This document shows, one piece after another, positions 1-10,042 of a DNA stretch of 64,000 nt. The position numbers and the translations under genes are program-made. Location: positions 62,803,416-62,867,415 of the forward strand of contig OX421966.1 in NCBI GenBank assembly GCA_949128115.1, read 5' to 3'. Within the stretch, counting starts at the first letter, position 1. Every line of letters starts with the position of its first letter. The DNA comes from Anaspis maculata. Its lineage: Eukaryota > Arthropoda > Insecta > Coleoptera > Scraptiidae. Below the pieces are notes generated by a model. That model was given only the letters and a program-made list of their open reading frames with translations, did no database searches and had not been told where the DNA came from.

Positions 1-70
1 GGGACTTGAACCCACGAGCTCTGGTGTGGCAGTGGAACGTGCTGACCACCACACCAAAGCTCCTCAAGTT
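1..70 (-). repeat. tRNA-related SINE head or tRNA-like pseudogene (cut by window edge)
   Basis: Read on the minus strand, this segment has an RNA polymerase III type internal promoter. GGTTCAAGTCC is a near-perfect B box (T arm), and TGGTGTGGTGGTCAGCACG about 30 bases upstream resembles an A box (D arm). The pair could belong to a tRNA gene or to the tRNA-derived head of a SINE. The 3' end lies outside the window, so the acceptor stem cannot be checked. The central part does not fold into an obvious anticodon arm to me, so I favour a SINE head or decayed tRNA. Confidence 0.5.
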
Positions 71-117
71 AGGCAATTGTGGTTTTTGATTCGAAATCAA
101 CAGGATGAGGTCAGGTG

Positions 118-388
118 CTGTCGGCAAGTTTTCCTAGTTTTTTTGTCGATGAGTAGGATGTCGGCAGGTTATCCTGTCGATAAGTTCGGTGTTGGCAACT
201 TATTCTGTCGGCGAATTGTCTTGTCGGTGAGTTGCCCTGTTGGCAAGTTGTCCTGACGGCGAGTTGCCTTGTCGGTAAGTTTTCTTGCCGGTGAGTTGTC
301 TTGTCGGTAAGCTGTCTTGTCGGTGGGTTATCTTGTCGATGAATTGGTTGTCGGCAAGTTATCCTGTCGATGAGTTGAGTGTCGATGA
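118..388 (+). repeat. 16-bp minisatellite array (GTCGGTAAGTTGTCTT type)
   Basis: About 16 degenerate copies of a 16-bp unit. Between about 220 and 345 consecutive units run in strict 16-base register, e.g. GTTGGCAAGTTGTCCT, GACGGCGAGTTGCCTT, GTCGGTAAGTTTTCTT, GCCGGTGAGTTGTCTT. The apparent ORF at 26-256 is a by-product of this array. The unit is very close to the GGCGTCAAGTTGTCCT unit bounding the satellite-B block near 44.2 kb, so this may be the edge of another composite element to the left of the window. Confidence 0.85.
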
Positions 389-716
389 GTTACACTAAAC
401 CGGATTTTCGAACACAATTCGTTGAGATTCAAGTCGATTGAGATCTTCTCCGCTTTTTGTACATTTGGTAGGGTAAATCACAAACACAAGAAATGTAGTT
501 GTAACATTTTTTAGTCTGCGTCATTTGTCTCAAATGATTCGGGTACGTTCGAAGAAGTTGGTCACCTTTCTCAATAGGAAGCCCAAGGTTAGGAAGCCTC
601 TCTTCTTCCTACGCTTCTTCTCTGCCAAAATTCACATTACGCAATTCTTGATAACCTTGTCGACTTCGTCGTCTAGTTTGAGGAACCAATATTCTCGGAG
701 AATCAGGTCTTTGGTA

Positions 717-1075
717 TCATTCACTGTGAAGTGACCACTTTCGTGGACATTTTTTATCATCTCCTTCTGCAGCTTCAACAGATTCCAGCAGTTTGCTATT
801 TTTGGAATCCCTGTTCAGCAGACTGGAATCCATAGCGTAGTGTTCATAAGACTGAGTCTTGATTACATCGCAGATAATTTCCAATTGTTCAATTGTTTCA
901 ATTTCAGTATCTCTAAAGAATCGCTTCTGATGTCCATTGTTATCAGATTACTACTCAAAGTATCGCAATGCTTCATTCTCTAACTCCCGGTCGATGTTCA
1001 ATATGGAATAGTCGAATTCTTCTAGCAAAAGCGATTTTGAACAAACATTCATTTCCATTTATTTCGACCATCAGA
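717..1075 (-). pseudogene. Unrecognised decayed coding segment
   Basis: On the minus strand an open frame of about 78 codons runs from near 950 to a stop at 717-719. It reads through a Glu-rich stretch (RDTEIETIEQLEIICDV) and ends in WSLHSE. Two consecutive stops separate it from a further in-frame upstream piece (DYSILNIDRELENEALRYFE). A one-base shift before that links to a short ATG-started segment near 1,068. The composition looks protein-like rather than random, but I recognise no domain. It could be a degraded transposon ORF or chance; the rest of 389-1,400 holds nothing I can name. Confidence 0.25.
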
Positions 1076-1403
1076 TTCTGATGCGAACATCGTGCACAAA
1101 GCGGGCAGATGATGGTAACTAGAGACATATTCTCACTATCCAAGATATTTTCGACCAGATTATACTAGTTTCGAATCGATCCAACAATTACAGACAAATA
1201 CCTATTCAACTTCGAGAAAGTAATCCTAAAAATCAGACGGGCTGAGCAACAACCATCGAAGTCCAACAGACACGTGTTTGGGACTTACTTATTGGGTCCT
1301 TATCAGTGCTGGAGCATTCGAAGCTGAGCTTGGCGATCTGAATATCGAGATTACCTATATCACACTCGAAGGGTGCTCGTAAGTGAGACACCCGTGCGGC
1401 GCC

Positions 1404-1695
1404 ATCTATTATCGGCTTCCCGCAATGTGTAGATGAAGGAAAAAGTGGTCGCGGAAGCTCTCTGAGCCGACCATACCGACCAGCCTCCCCCCACATCCTG
1501 GAAAAGTGTGATTTGGGTCTTTTAATCATGAAACTTTTGCCTTTTCCTTTTTTGACTAATCGTCAGTCTCATGATTAAGAGACCCAAATCACACTTTTCC
1601 AGCATGTGGGAGGAGGGTGGTCGGTGAAGTCGGCTTAGAGAGCTTTTGCGACCACTACTGCCTTCATCTACATATTGCGGAAAGCCGGTGATAAT
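1404..1695. mobile_element. Short palindromic element (inverted-repeat MITE)
   Basis: Two arms of about 125 bp (about 1,404-1,530 and 1,568-1,695) are inverted copies of each other around a roughly 40-bp spacer. For example AAGTGTGATTTGGGTCTTTT on the left matches AGACCCAAATCACACTT on the right. The outer ends read TTATCGGCTTCCCGC and GCGGAAAGCCGGTGATAA. No coding capacity. The ORFs here (1,233-1,529 minus, 1,664-1,870 minus) are arm or flank artefacts. The target duplication is not clear. Confidence 0.75.
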
Positions 1696-1736
1696 TAACA
1701 ATAAAATGAGAAGAACAAAGAAAGTTGAACATCACA

Positions 1737-2240
1737 TTACAAAGGTTTGAGGGTCTTGAGCCAATCCAAGGCTTCAGGTGTAGCCTGGTGTATATTTGAA
1801 AAGCCCGCAATAAATTTGGTAAGTGGACATTCCGTGACAATGTGATAGATCGTTTCTCTTTCCTTTCCACATTTGCACTCCGAATAGTGTTGATTATTCC
1901 ATTTGTTCAGCATGTCATTATAACGCCCATGTCCAGTTCGTAATTGATTTAAAGTAGTCCACAGTTTTCTTGGAAGTTCAAAACCTGGTACTTTTTCTGT
2001 AGGGTCTACGATTGAATTATGATTGAAGATGGACTGTTCCATTGTCCAAAATAGCTTCCATTTATTTTCAACCAGAAATGGTTCGTAGACAAAAACTTCC
2101 TTCCATATGGGTTTACGCAAACGTAAACGATCTGGTAGTAGGTAGGAGATCTTTCAAGATAGGAAACATTTCTGGTGTTGCGTGGTATCTATCCAATTCT
2201 CTCTTCAATGATTTCTTACTCTAATTTTTGGTGGAGCAAT
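1737..2240 (-). pseudogene. Non-LTR retrotransposon (jockey/R1-like) 3' end, truncated
   Basis: The open frame 2,120-1,737 encodes the C-terminal tail of a LINE reverse-transcriptase polyprotein. Visible signatures are FELPRKLWTTLNQLRTGHGR, a C-x-C-x-x-E-x-E-x-x-x-H-x4-C cluster (CKCGKERETIYHIVTECP), and an acidic, tryptophan-containing end (ATPEALDWLKTLKPL). In the family this region lies downstream of the RT and mediates RNA/DNA handling. RT and endonuclease domains are absent, so it is a 5'-truncated dead copy. The frame probably continues to about 2,240 but breaks there. Its stop lies about 45 bp from the palindrome at 1,404-1,695. Identification is by motif recall, not a search. Confidence 0.8.
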
Positions 2241-2244
2241 GTTT

Positions 2245-2985
2245 GCTGAAACAGGCAGCCAGATGGGCAGATGATGATCCTGATTAAAACACAACCAAAA
2301 CAACGTGAAAGTAAGGACATATTTTCACTATTGAAGATGTTTTCGACAATAAGATGAAACTAATTTCGAATCAATCCCATCATGATTAACGAAGTGGCCT
2401 CTTCCACAAACAAAGCTTTATTACCTATGATTTACTTTTACTCATGTGAAACATCGTCAATGTCTCTCGAATTCATGGAACATTTTGGCGTGGCTGCAGC
2501 TTGATGTCGAGTATTTCTGTTAGGAGATTTTTCATCTTTTTTCCAGCTTCCACTGTTCTTCCTTTTTCTTTCCTTATTCAGAGTCGTCTTCTGATCCTGC
2601 CGATTCTTCACGTCTTAGAACTGTTTTCTTTTATTTCACACGCTGTATTTTTTCTCTGTTTGCTTCCTTTTATCGTTTTTCTTCCTTTTATCCCCATCCG
2701 TTCCCTTCTTTCTGTCGTCTTTGTACATCTGATCGTCATGGTTTTTTCTAAAGCATACCCTCAAGCAAAAACTTCGACGATGCGTTCAGAACGATCGTCG
2801 CGACGCACCTCCACCATTCGTGACCATGCCAGAGCCACCCACCGACTTCATTAGTGAACTTTCATGCTTCCGTCGATGTTCCCTAACTTAGTTACCTACT
2901 GGAGTCGTTCCAGAGCTCCGCAACTCGCAACACTATTTTGGGGTCCTACGTCAGAGGTGGGTATCCTAAAATTTTTGTTCACCAA
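2245..2985. other. Sequence with no recognisable feature
   Basis: T-rich sequence with short exon-like runs. A frame at 2,501-2,854 (+) encodes a very hydrophobic, low-complexity peptide that I do not accept as a gene. I see no repeat structure here, although the segment could still be an old repeat. Confidence 0.5.
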
Positions 2986-2988
2986 GTA

Positions 2989-4655
2989 CAGGGTGTTCAC
3001 GATAAAATTCACCCCCCTCCAGTAGATTCTTCTTTAAGATATTTCGAAGAACTAAAAACTTCTTCTTCACAATTTTTCCCAGGGACCTTAAATCGAGCCT
3101 CTAAAAGTTTCTAATTGGTACCGTATACAGGGTGTGATATGTAACTTTTTTATTTTAAATGCAACACCCTATATTTTATTCCGTTATTTGGTGGAGCCTT
3201 TTTTCTGATTACAAATATATATGACACTTATGATTTATTTTGAAGTGTAAGTTGTCGGAAAAATAATAAAATAGGTAGTCAAAAAATTTTGTTTCGCGGC
3301 AAGATGGCTTTGGTTTGTACAGTTCACTTGAAAAAAAGTTATTATTACAGCATTTTGTCTGCAGAATTCAACTCTGCTTGGATAAGTGGTCTAATTCGTT
3401 CCTAATACAGGGTGTCGCGTAATTTTCAATTTTTAATTTATTTGACTACCTATTTTATTATTTTTTTGATAGCTTCCTTGTCAAAATAGATCGTAGATGT
3501 TATACAGGGTGTCCGTTTTTCGAGGCCAAGCATGGGTAACTCGCTTATCTTCAGAGATACAGAGTCGGTTAAATTAGAAAAAAGTTGCGAATTTTCATGA
3601 CGATCAATGATCCAAAGAGACATTTGACTTGTCAGTTTTACTTTTCGAGATATCGAGAAAAAACAGAAATTTGTAATTTTTGTTTTTATTCTTTATTTAA
3701 AAAACGGTTGAAGATAGCCTTTTTTTACTAAGACATTGTAAAGGCACTTTTCCAAGGGGATTCAATGTTGCCAAAATCTTCATTCTAGCTTTCAAAACAA
3801 CCGAGATATGACATTCAACTTTGTTTTCTCTTATGGGCGCCATATTGGATTTTGACATTTTTAAATACAATTTTTTTATTCTGGTTACAACGATGTGTCA
3901 CATGCCACTGTTGAATTCATATTTTTGAGCAAAAAATTTTTTTTATTTTTCAAAGAGTGCTTTGGAAACAAAATCAGCACCGACAATAAAAAAACGTAAA
4001 TGCTGAACATTTATTCAACAGTGACATGTGGCACATTGTTGTAACCAGAAAAGAATACCGTATTCAAAAATATCAAAATCCAATATGGCGCCCATTAGAG
4101 AAAAAATTTGAATGTCGTATCTCGGTTGCTTTGAAAGCTAGAATGAAGATTTTTGCAGCTTTGAATTCCCCTTGAAAAAGTACCCTGACAATGTCTAGAT
4201 TAGAAAAGGCTACCTTCAACCGTTTTTTGAATAAAGAATGGAAACAAAAATTCAAATTCCTCTTTTTTCACGATATCTCAAAAACTAAAATCGATACGTC
4301 AAATTTCTTTTGGAATCATTGATCGTCATGGAAATGCGCAACTTTTTCCTGATTTAACCGACTTTGTATCTCTCAAGATAAGCGAGATACCAATGCTTAG
4401 CCTCGAAAAACGGACACCCTGTATACCTTTGTAATCAGAACAAAAGGCTACATCAAATGACGTAATAAAATATAGGGTGTTGCATTTGAAATTCAAAAGT
4501 TACATGTCACACCCTGTATACGGTACCAACTAAAAACTTTTAGACGATCGATCCAAAATCTCTGGGAAAAATCGTTGATAAAAAGTTTTTAGTTCTTAAA
4601 AATATTTCGAAGGGGAATCTCCTAGAGGAGGGTGAATTTTATCGTGAACACCCTG
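2989..4655. mobile_element. Nested TA-flanked foldback element with CAGGGTG ends
   Basis: A 1.67-kb near-palindrome. The outer ends are TA-CAGGGTGTTCACGA (from 2,989) and its complement CACCCTG-TA (to 4,655). Inside are a second TA-flanked CAGGGTG/CACCCTG pair (3,128-4,516) and a third (3,505-4,421), symmetrically placed. The left arm carries an extra roughly 270-bp small palindrome (about 3,230-3,500) that the right arm lacks. The centre of symmetry is near 3,960. There is no credible coding sequence. TA flanks suggest a Tc1/mariner-type target, but no transposase is present, so the superfamily is inferred. Confidence 0.85.
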
Positions 4656-4789
4656 TACCTACTGCGTCAAAGATGATTTTTTTCACTCCATCGATTCCAA
4701 AGATTTGTATACAATTCACGCTGTTTTATCCTACATACAAGGCAATAATATCTACCCGAAACTGACAGGTAAAGTGTCCATTACAAGCG

Positions 4790-4885
4790 TCTTTTGACGC
4801 AGGAGTGTGAGATTTCCCTGCCTAGGCAGGTAAAGTCTTCACCTGCCTAGGCAGGAAAATCTAACTTTTCTGCGTCAAAAACGTT
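4790..4885. repeat. Small foldback with duplicated 14-bp palindrome CCTGCCTAGGCAGG
   Basis: Two perfect copies of the self-complementary CCTGCCTAGGCAGG lie about 22 bp apart, and their flanks are themselves inverted (TTTTGACGCAGGAG on the left, TTTTCTGCGTCAAAA on the right). The whole segment can therefore form alternative hairpins. No coding sequence. Confidence 0.75.
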
Positions 4886-5362
4886 TTGTTTGCTGAAAAC
4901 TGTTGGAAACCGAACCCAGCAACGTGATGGTTGCCAAATTGTGCCAGAGCGACATTTTAGAATTCTGGTACCAATTTCTTTCTTTGTGGTTTATTTAGGT
5001 AGTTTCGGGAGAAACGTTATACATAATACGCCAGGAAAGTGTCTTTACAGGAGGGCACGTAGACTTCCAGGCCTCGCTTCCATTTTCCGGCCTCATTTTG
5101 TAAATAACTATTTTTTTTAATCCTGTAGTTGGCATCAAGGGCAGTCGCTGTGAATTTTTTGCATTGACTACAATTGAGATTTTCTGACTGAGCTTAGCCA
5201 GATAAGTAAGTATCAACCCGAATCTAGAAATCTGAGCAGATTATGGGAAGTTTCTCGTATTGTAGTCGTACAATCCTTTCAAGTTTCTGCAAATATTTGA
5301 CTTTTAATTTTCACAATAATGTCAAGAACCACTCATAACTTTTAAGTCCTCATACTTGAATA

Positions 5363-5406
5363 GCTTGAAAAAGGATCAAATCAATCCGAAACGTCGATCA
5401 GCAAGT
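5363..5406 (+). ncRNA. Decayed hammerhead-ribozyme-like motif
   Basis: The segment contains a GGAT...ATCC stem II followed by CCGAAACGTC, which is the 3' half of the hammerhead core and cleavage site as found in many retroelements. A possible outer stem is CTTG...CAAG. The 5' core (normally CTGANGA) reads TTGAAAA, so the catalytic core is degenerate and self-cleavage is unlikely. Probably a relic of a retroelement end. Confidence 0.35.
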
Positions 5407-5409
5407 AAA

Positions 5410-6958
5410 TTTTCATACTTCTATCATTGTCCTATACATACCCAAAATAACACTACACATATTATATATACAATTTTTTGAAGGACGAAAAAAAGAAGCC
5501 AATATAAATCTTTCTAAGGTTTAATTTCTTCCTGACAGGCTAAGTGAACAAAGGCACACGAGAACTTGCCTCACACAGATCATTACCGAATTAATTCGAT
5601 CATGAAACCCGTCGTCTGGCACCGAGCAAGGATAAAATCTAACATTTAGTTCGTTACATAAATTACAAACCATGACTAAGCTCTACTACTAGGCCTACTT
5701 TTGAAGAAGACGCACAACAACAACAAAATTACGCCAGTTTATCATCACACAACAAAACAAAAGTTTGTTGTAAGCATCAAACTTTCTATTTAAAAGGAAA
5801 ATTGTGTTCCACCGTTCCAGCGGTGTACTTCTTCGATCCCCGGCCAAAGTGTTACCTGCCTACTACTATGCTACTAAACAATCGATTGTTGTTTTCCTTT
5901 CCACCTGTCCCGATGCCTGTCACTAACGCAATTATTTCCGCACGTTCCTGACCCGTTCGGAATGCAGATTGGTATAGATATCAAACGTAATTTCGTGTAC
6001 GGGCAGACGAAAACTCTTTCATTGAAAGCAAAACAGATACATCGGCGCCGGAGTGAATAGAGATGAGGGATATGGTTCAAAGGATAATAGCCAGAGGACT
6101 CCATCAAGCTCCTCTTTGTTTATCCTAATGGAATGCAACTCGACCGCTTGGCTCAGGGACCCAATGGGCAGACAAATTACGTGTCAATGCGACGTGATAT
6201 TACGTTATTACCGGGCGTTATGGGGGACTTGAAAAGTGATTATTTTGTCATCGAACCAAATCTTGGCGATCAATAAACTTACTGGCCAGGTGCCTAGTGA
6301 ACCATCCCTGCATTTATGTGCATAATATCCATATTCCTGATGATAATCACGTTAATAGCTCTGTAATGGAGCCATAACAAAGTTGGTTGTGGAGTAAAGC
6401 CAAGCATTCGGTACTAGACCAATCCAGAATTCTACAGAAGCTATTCGAAAACAATAATAATTGTAAGTACATTAAAGCTCTTCAGTTTCATGTGCCGTAA
6501 TGATCAGCAAGCTGGTAGAGCATAGAAACACGATAGTAGGTATATTTCAGCGGATTTATCAAAAACATCTATATAGTTTCATACAAGAAGCAGCAGCGTA
6601 AAAATACCTGGTAATGGAGCTATAAATTTGCCATGCCTGACCTGCATTGATCCAGGCTTTGGTGTTTTAACAAATTACTATGTGAGTGGGTAACGTTTCA
6701 CTTTGGGGTGGGAGTAGGGAGTAGGGTATGGGGTAAAATTATGGGGTAATAAATAGGTAATGGGCAACTTTCTGCGCTGAACGTGATAATATAAAGAGTG
6801 GTCTTAGTTTCAAAATTTCTTTCCGCTATCGAGCTCGTACAGACAGTATTTTGTAAGCTGACAAAATAGGTATTAACCTCAACGAAATCCTCCATTTCTT
6901 TACTTCAAGTAAGGGAAGGGGGATCCGGACGTTTTTACCTTAATTATCAAAAATCCTG
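5410..6958. other. Unique-looking intergenic or intronic sequence
   Basis: No tandem structure, palindrome or believable gene seen. The segment at about 5,800-6,400 is higher in complexity than its surroundings and may be host unique DNA. The ORFs at 5,874-6,107 (minus) and 6,698-6,895 (minus) have no recognisable domain. Confidence 0.45.
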
Positions 6959-6959
6959 A

Positions 6960-8795
6960 TGTATGCAGTAAGACCGTGACTCGAAACCCTCGAGTTTTTC
7001 CCAAAATTCCTCGGAGTTCCCTGCATTATTTAGTTTTCATTGAAGCTCCCTGACTTGCACTGAAAAAGTCATTCTTACGTTTTCCGGCGTTCTCTTGCCG
7101 AACTCCTTCAGAGTTCCTTCAAGTTTCCTCGGAGTTTATCTAAATTCTACCGGAGCTTGTCCGACTTTTCCCCGAATTCCCCGGAATTCCCCTCGAAAAT
7201 ATATCTCCGATGAAGTGATCTAACTTGCAAAAAAATCCTTCTGCAATAGAGCCCCCAGAGTCCCCTTGCTGAGCTTCTTCATTATTCCATCGAGTTTCTA
7301 CAGAGTCACCCTGAACTCCAACAGGGCTCCTACGAATTTTGTTGCACAAAATAGGTGTCATTTTTGCGAATGAGCTTCGCGGAGTTAGCCAGCTGATCTC
7401 ATTCTGAGTTACCCTGCTGAGCTCCTCCTCAGTCCCTCCGAGTTTCTCCAGAGCTACCTGAAGTTTCCTTAGAATTCCCCGGAGCTTCCCTAGAACATTT
7501 AGTTTTCAAAGTTCTCCAACTTGCAAAAACGAGGGCATTTTTGGGTAGCTTGAAAGATGTCACTGTTGCGACTCTGTTTCTCGAAGTTTCTCTGTTGAGT
7601 TTATTTATGGTTTACTAAAAATTCTCTAGAGTTCCACCGGAGTTTTCCAGAGTTTTTCAACAATTCCTCGGGGTTCTTCTGCTGAGCTCTTTCTGGGTTG
7701 ACCTGTTGAGTTGGCTACTGAGCTCCTTTGAGTTTCTTCAGAGTTAACCTGAATTTCACTACAGCTCCTCCGAGTTTTCTTAAAATTCCTCGGAGTTGTT
7801 CGAAAATATTTTGGTTCCCTTTGAAGTCCTTCAACTTGCACAAAAGAGGTCATTTGGGCGTTTTCCCGGGCTTCTGTGCTAAGCTCTTTGAGTTCTCCCA
7901 AGTTTCTCCATAGTTACCTATCCTGAATTCCGCTAGAGCTCCAATGAATTGTTCTTGAATACTTCCGAGTTTTCCGGAAATTTTTGGATTCCACTGAATT
8001 CCTTCAACTTGCACGTTCAACTCCTCGCCTTCAAGAGCAACTCTGAATTACACCAGAGCTTCTCCGAGTTTGTCGGAATTTCCCTGGATTATTTGTGTTT
8101 GCATTGAAGTCCTCTAAGCCCCACAAATCAGATAATTTTTGCAATTGAGCTTTCTGGAGCTTCTTTGCCGAGCTTCACCAACATTTGAGTTTCTCCATAA
8201 TTCTAAGTTCCATTGGAATCCCCTAGCTTGTACAAAAGACTTCATTTTTGCGACTAAGTTTTTTAGAGCTCCTGTGTTGGGCTGTATCAAAGTTTTTACA
8301 TTTTTTTCCAGGGTTCGCCCAAATTTTACTTGAGCTCCTTGGTGCTTATCTCGAGTTCCTCGGAGTTCCTCTAGAATTTTTAGTTTTCATCAAAGTCCTC
8401 GAGCTTGCACAACAAAAATCATTGTTGCCACTGAACTTCTTGGTGTTTCCTTGCTAGGCTTCTTCGGAATTTCTTTGAGGTTCTGCCGAGCAACCCTGAA
8501 ATCCACTGGAGCTTCTTCTAATTTATCCAAAATTCTTTTCCTAGAATATTCAGTTCCCATTGAAGTCCTCTCACTTTTGCACAAGGTGTCATTTTTACTA
8601 TTCAGCTCTCCGGACTTCCCCTGCTTTCACCAAAGTTCTTCATTAATCCTCCATCAAAAAAGCACCCAGTCTCTCCGAGTTTTTTCCAGAATTCCTTTCT
8701 GTCCCCTTTTGAAATCCAGCCACTCAAAAAAGAAGTCATTTTTGCAATTAAGTTTTCCGGAGCTCGCCTACTGGATTCCTCGGAGTTGGATCTAG
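6960..8795 (+). repeat. Satellite A, marker spacing often near 170 bp
   Basis: Degenerate tandem repeat made of 20-30-bp subunits around CCTCGGAGTTCC, CTCCAGAGTT and GAGCTCCT. A marker segment resembling AACTTGCACAAAA recurs near 7,050, 7,222, 7,519, 7,833, 8,006, 8,225, 8,400, 8,570 and 8,725. Four gaps are 170-175 bp, two are about 300 bp and the others about 155 and 220 bp. Many short ORFs on both strands are by-products. The same satellite in the same orientation resumes at 14,645 after the composite block. Confidence 0.8.
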
Positions 8796-8798
8796 GAA

Positions 8799-9050
8799 AA
8801 AACATCGCTGGAAAAAACATAGCCGGAAAAAACATAGAGGAGAAATCATAGCATGGAAAAAACATCGCAGGGAGAAAACATAGCATGGAAAAAACATAGC
8901 AGGATAAAACATAGCACGGAATAAACATCGCACGGAATAAATATCGCGGAAAAAAACATAGCAGGGAGAAAACATAGCATGGAAAAAACATAGCAGGATA
9001 AAACATCGCACGGAATAAATATCGCGGAAAAAAACATAGCAGGGGAAAAC
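8799..9050 (+). repeat. 15-16-bp minisatellite array (GGAAAAAACATAGCA type)
   Basis: About 16 copies of a 15-16-bp unit such as GGAAAAAACATAGCA, GGATAAAACATAGCA and GGAATAAACATCGCAC. The minus-strand frames that spell repeated FPCYVFF/AMFFP peptides in all three phases come from this repeat and are not genes. An inverted version of the same array lies at 14,445-14,640. Confidence 0.9.
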
Positions 9051-9054
9051 GGTG

Positions 9055-9090
9055 CTGGGACAATTCTTCGCCGGACAATTCTTCGCAAGC
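9055..9090 (+). repeat. Two-copy 14-15-bp repeat (GGACAATTCTTCGC)
   Basis: GGACAATTCTTCGC occurs twice in tandem immediately inside the GGAAAAAACATAGCA array and just before satellite B. It is found in the opposite orientation (GCGAAGAATTGTCC) at 14,078-14,115, on the other side of the satellite, and again near 55,880. This is part of the inverted boundary of the composite block. Confidence 0.8.
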
Positions 9091-9116
9091 ATTGCGCCCG
9101 CGCATACTTCAAGACA

Positions 9117-10042
9117 CAAGGGGGCTAGCAGGACTCAAATAGCCACAATGTAGACACAAGGCTAGATAGGCCTTCGAAAAACACAAAAAGGCATGAGGGG
9201 CTCAATGGGGCTCCAAACGACATCAGGAGACACAAGGGTGCTCAGCAGGGCCTAAGCCACTACACTGTAGACCAAGAAAGGATAAGGCTGTAAATATCGC
9301 AAGAAGGACTGATAGGACTCACTAGGGCTCCAAATGACACCCTAAGGCATAAGGGGGGCCTATAGGGCTCCGATCAACACGTGAAGACACACAGGAGCTG
9401 ACTAGAGCTCCGCAACAAATACGGGTTGGGAAGGGGCTCAACAGGGCTACAAATGACACATAAAGACACAGGGGGGCCTGATAGGGCTTTGAGAAACCTG
9501 GAAAGGCACAAGAGAGCTTTCTAAGATGCCAGAAATGTCAAGAGGTCAGAAGGGGGTCACAGAGGCCCCAAACCATAATTGTGGACACAAGGGGGCTCAT
9601 TAGGGCTCCAAACGATACTTAAAGATACAAGGGGGCTCAGCAGGGTTTGAAACGCTTCAATGTGGATATAAGGGAGGATAGGATTCTTATAATTGCAAGA
9701 AGGCCTGGCGAGGCCCACTAAGGCGCCAAATGAATTTTTGAGACACAAAAAGAGCTCGGGGAGCCCTGTAGAACTTCGACCAACACATAAAGACTCATAG
9801 GAGCTAACTAGAGCTTCGAAAACTAGCACAATGTAAAAAGGGGCTCAGCAGAGCTATAAATGAAACATAAAGACACAAGGGGGCCACATAGGCCTCTGAA
9901 AACATAAAAAGGCACAAAGGAGCTGCTAAGATTCCGGAAACTTCGAGAAATTTGAAGGAGGTCACCTGGTCTGCAAACGATAATTGAAGACACAAGGGGG
10001 CTCAATAGGGCTCCAAACGATACTTGAAGATACAAAGGGGCT
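9117..10042 (-). repeat. Satellite B (GAGCCC satellite), minus orientation
   Basis: Degenerate tandem units of roughly 40 bp in the reverse sense: GGGGCTCAATAGGGCTCC followed by AAACGATACTTGAAGATACA. Short frames on both strands come from the repeat. The array is interrupted at 10,043 by a palindromic transposon and resumes at 12,606 in the same orientation. Confidence 0.9.

Noticed and set aside
118..388. CRISPR-like regular short repeats
   Set aside because: Units are contiguous 16-mers without unique spacers, in eukaryotic DNA; an ordinary minisatellite.
2501..2854. 117-residue hydrophobic ORF
   Set aside because: T-rich low-complexity translation with no domain or context.
8602..9119. 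Three overlapping minus-strand ORFs of 88-167 residues with repeated FPCYVFF/AMFFP
   Set aside because: They are translations of the 15-16-bp GGAAAAAACATAGC array, open in all phases because the unit lacks stops.
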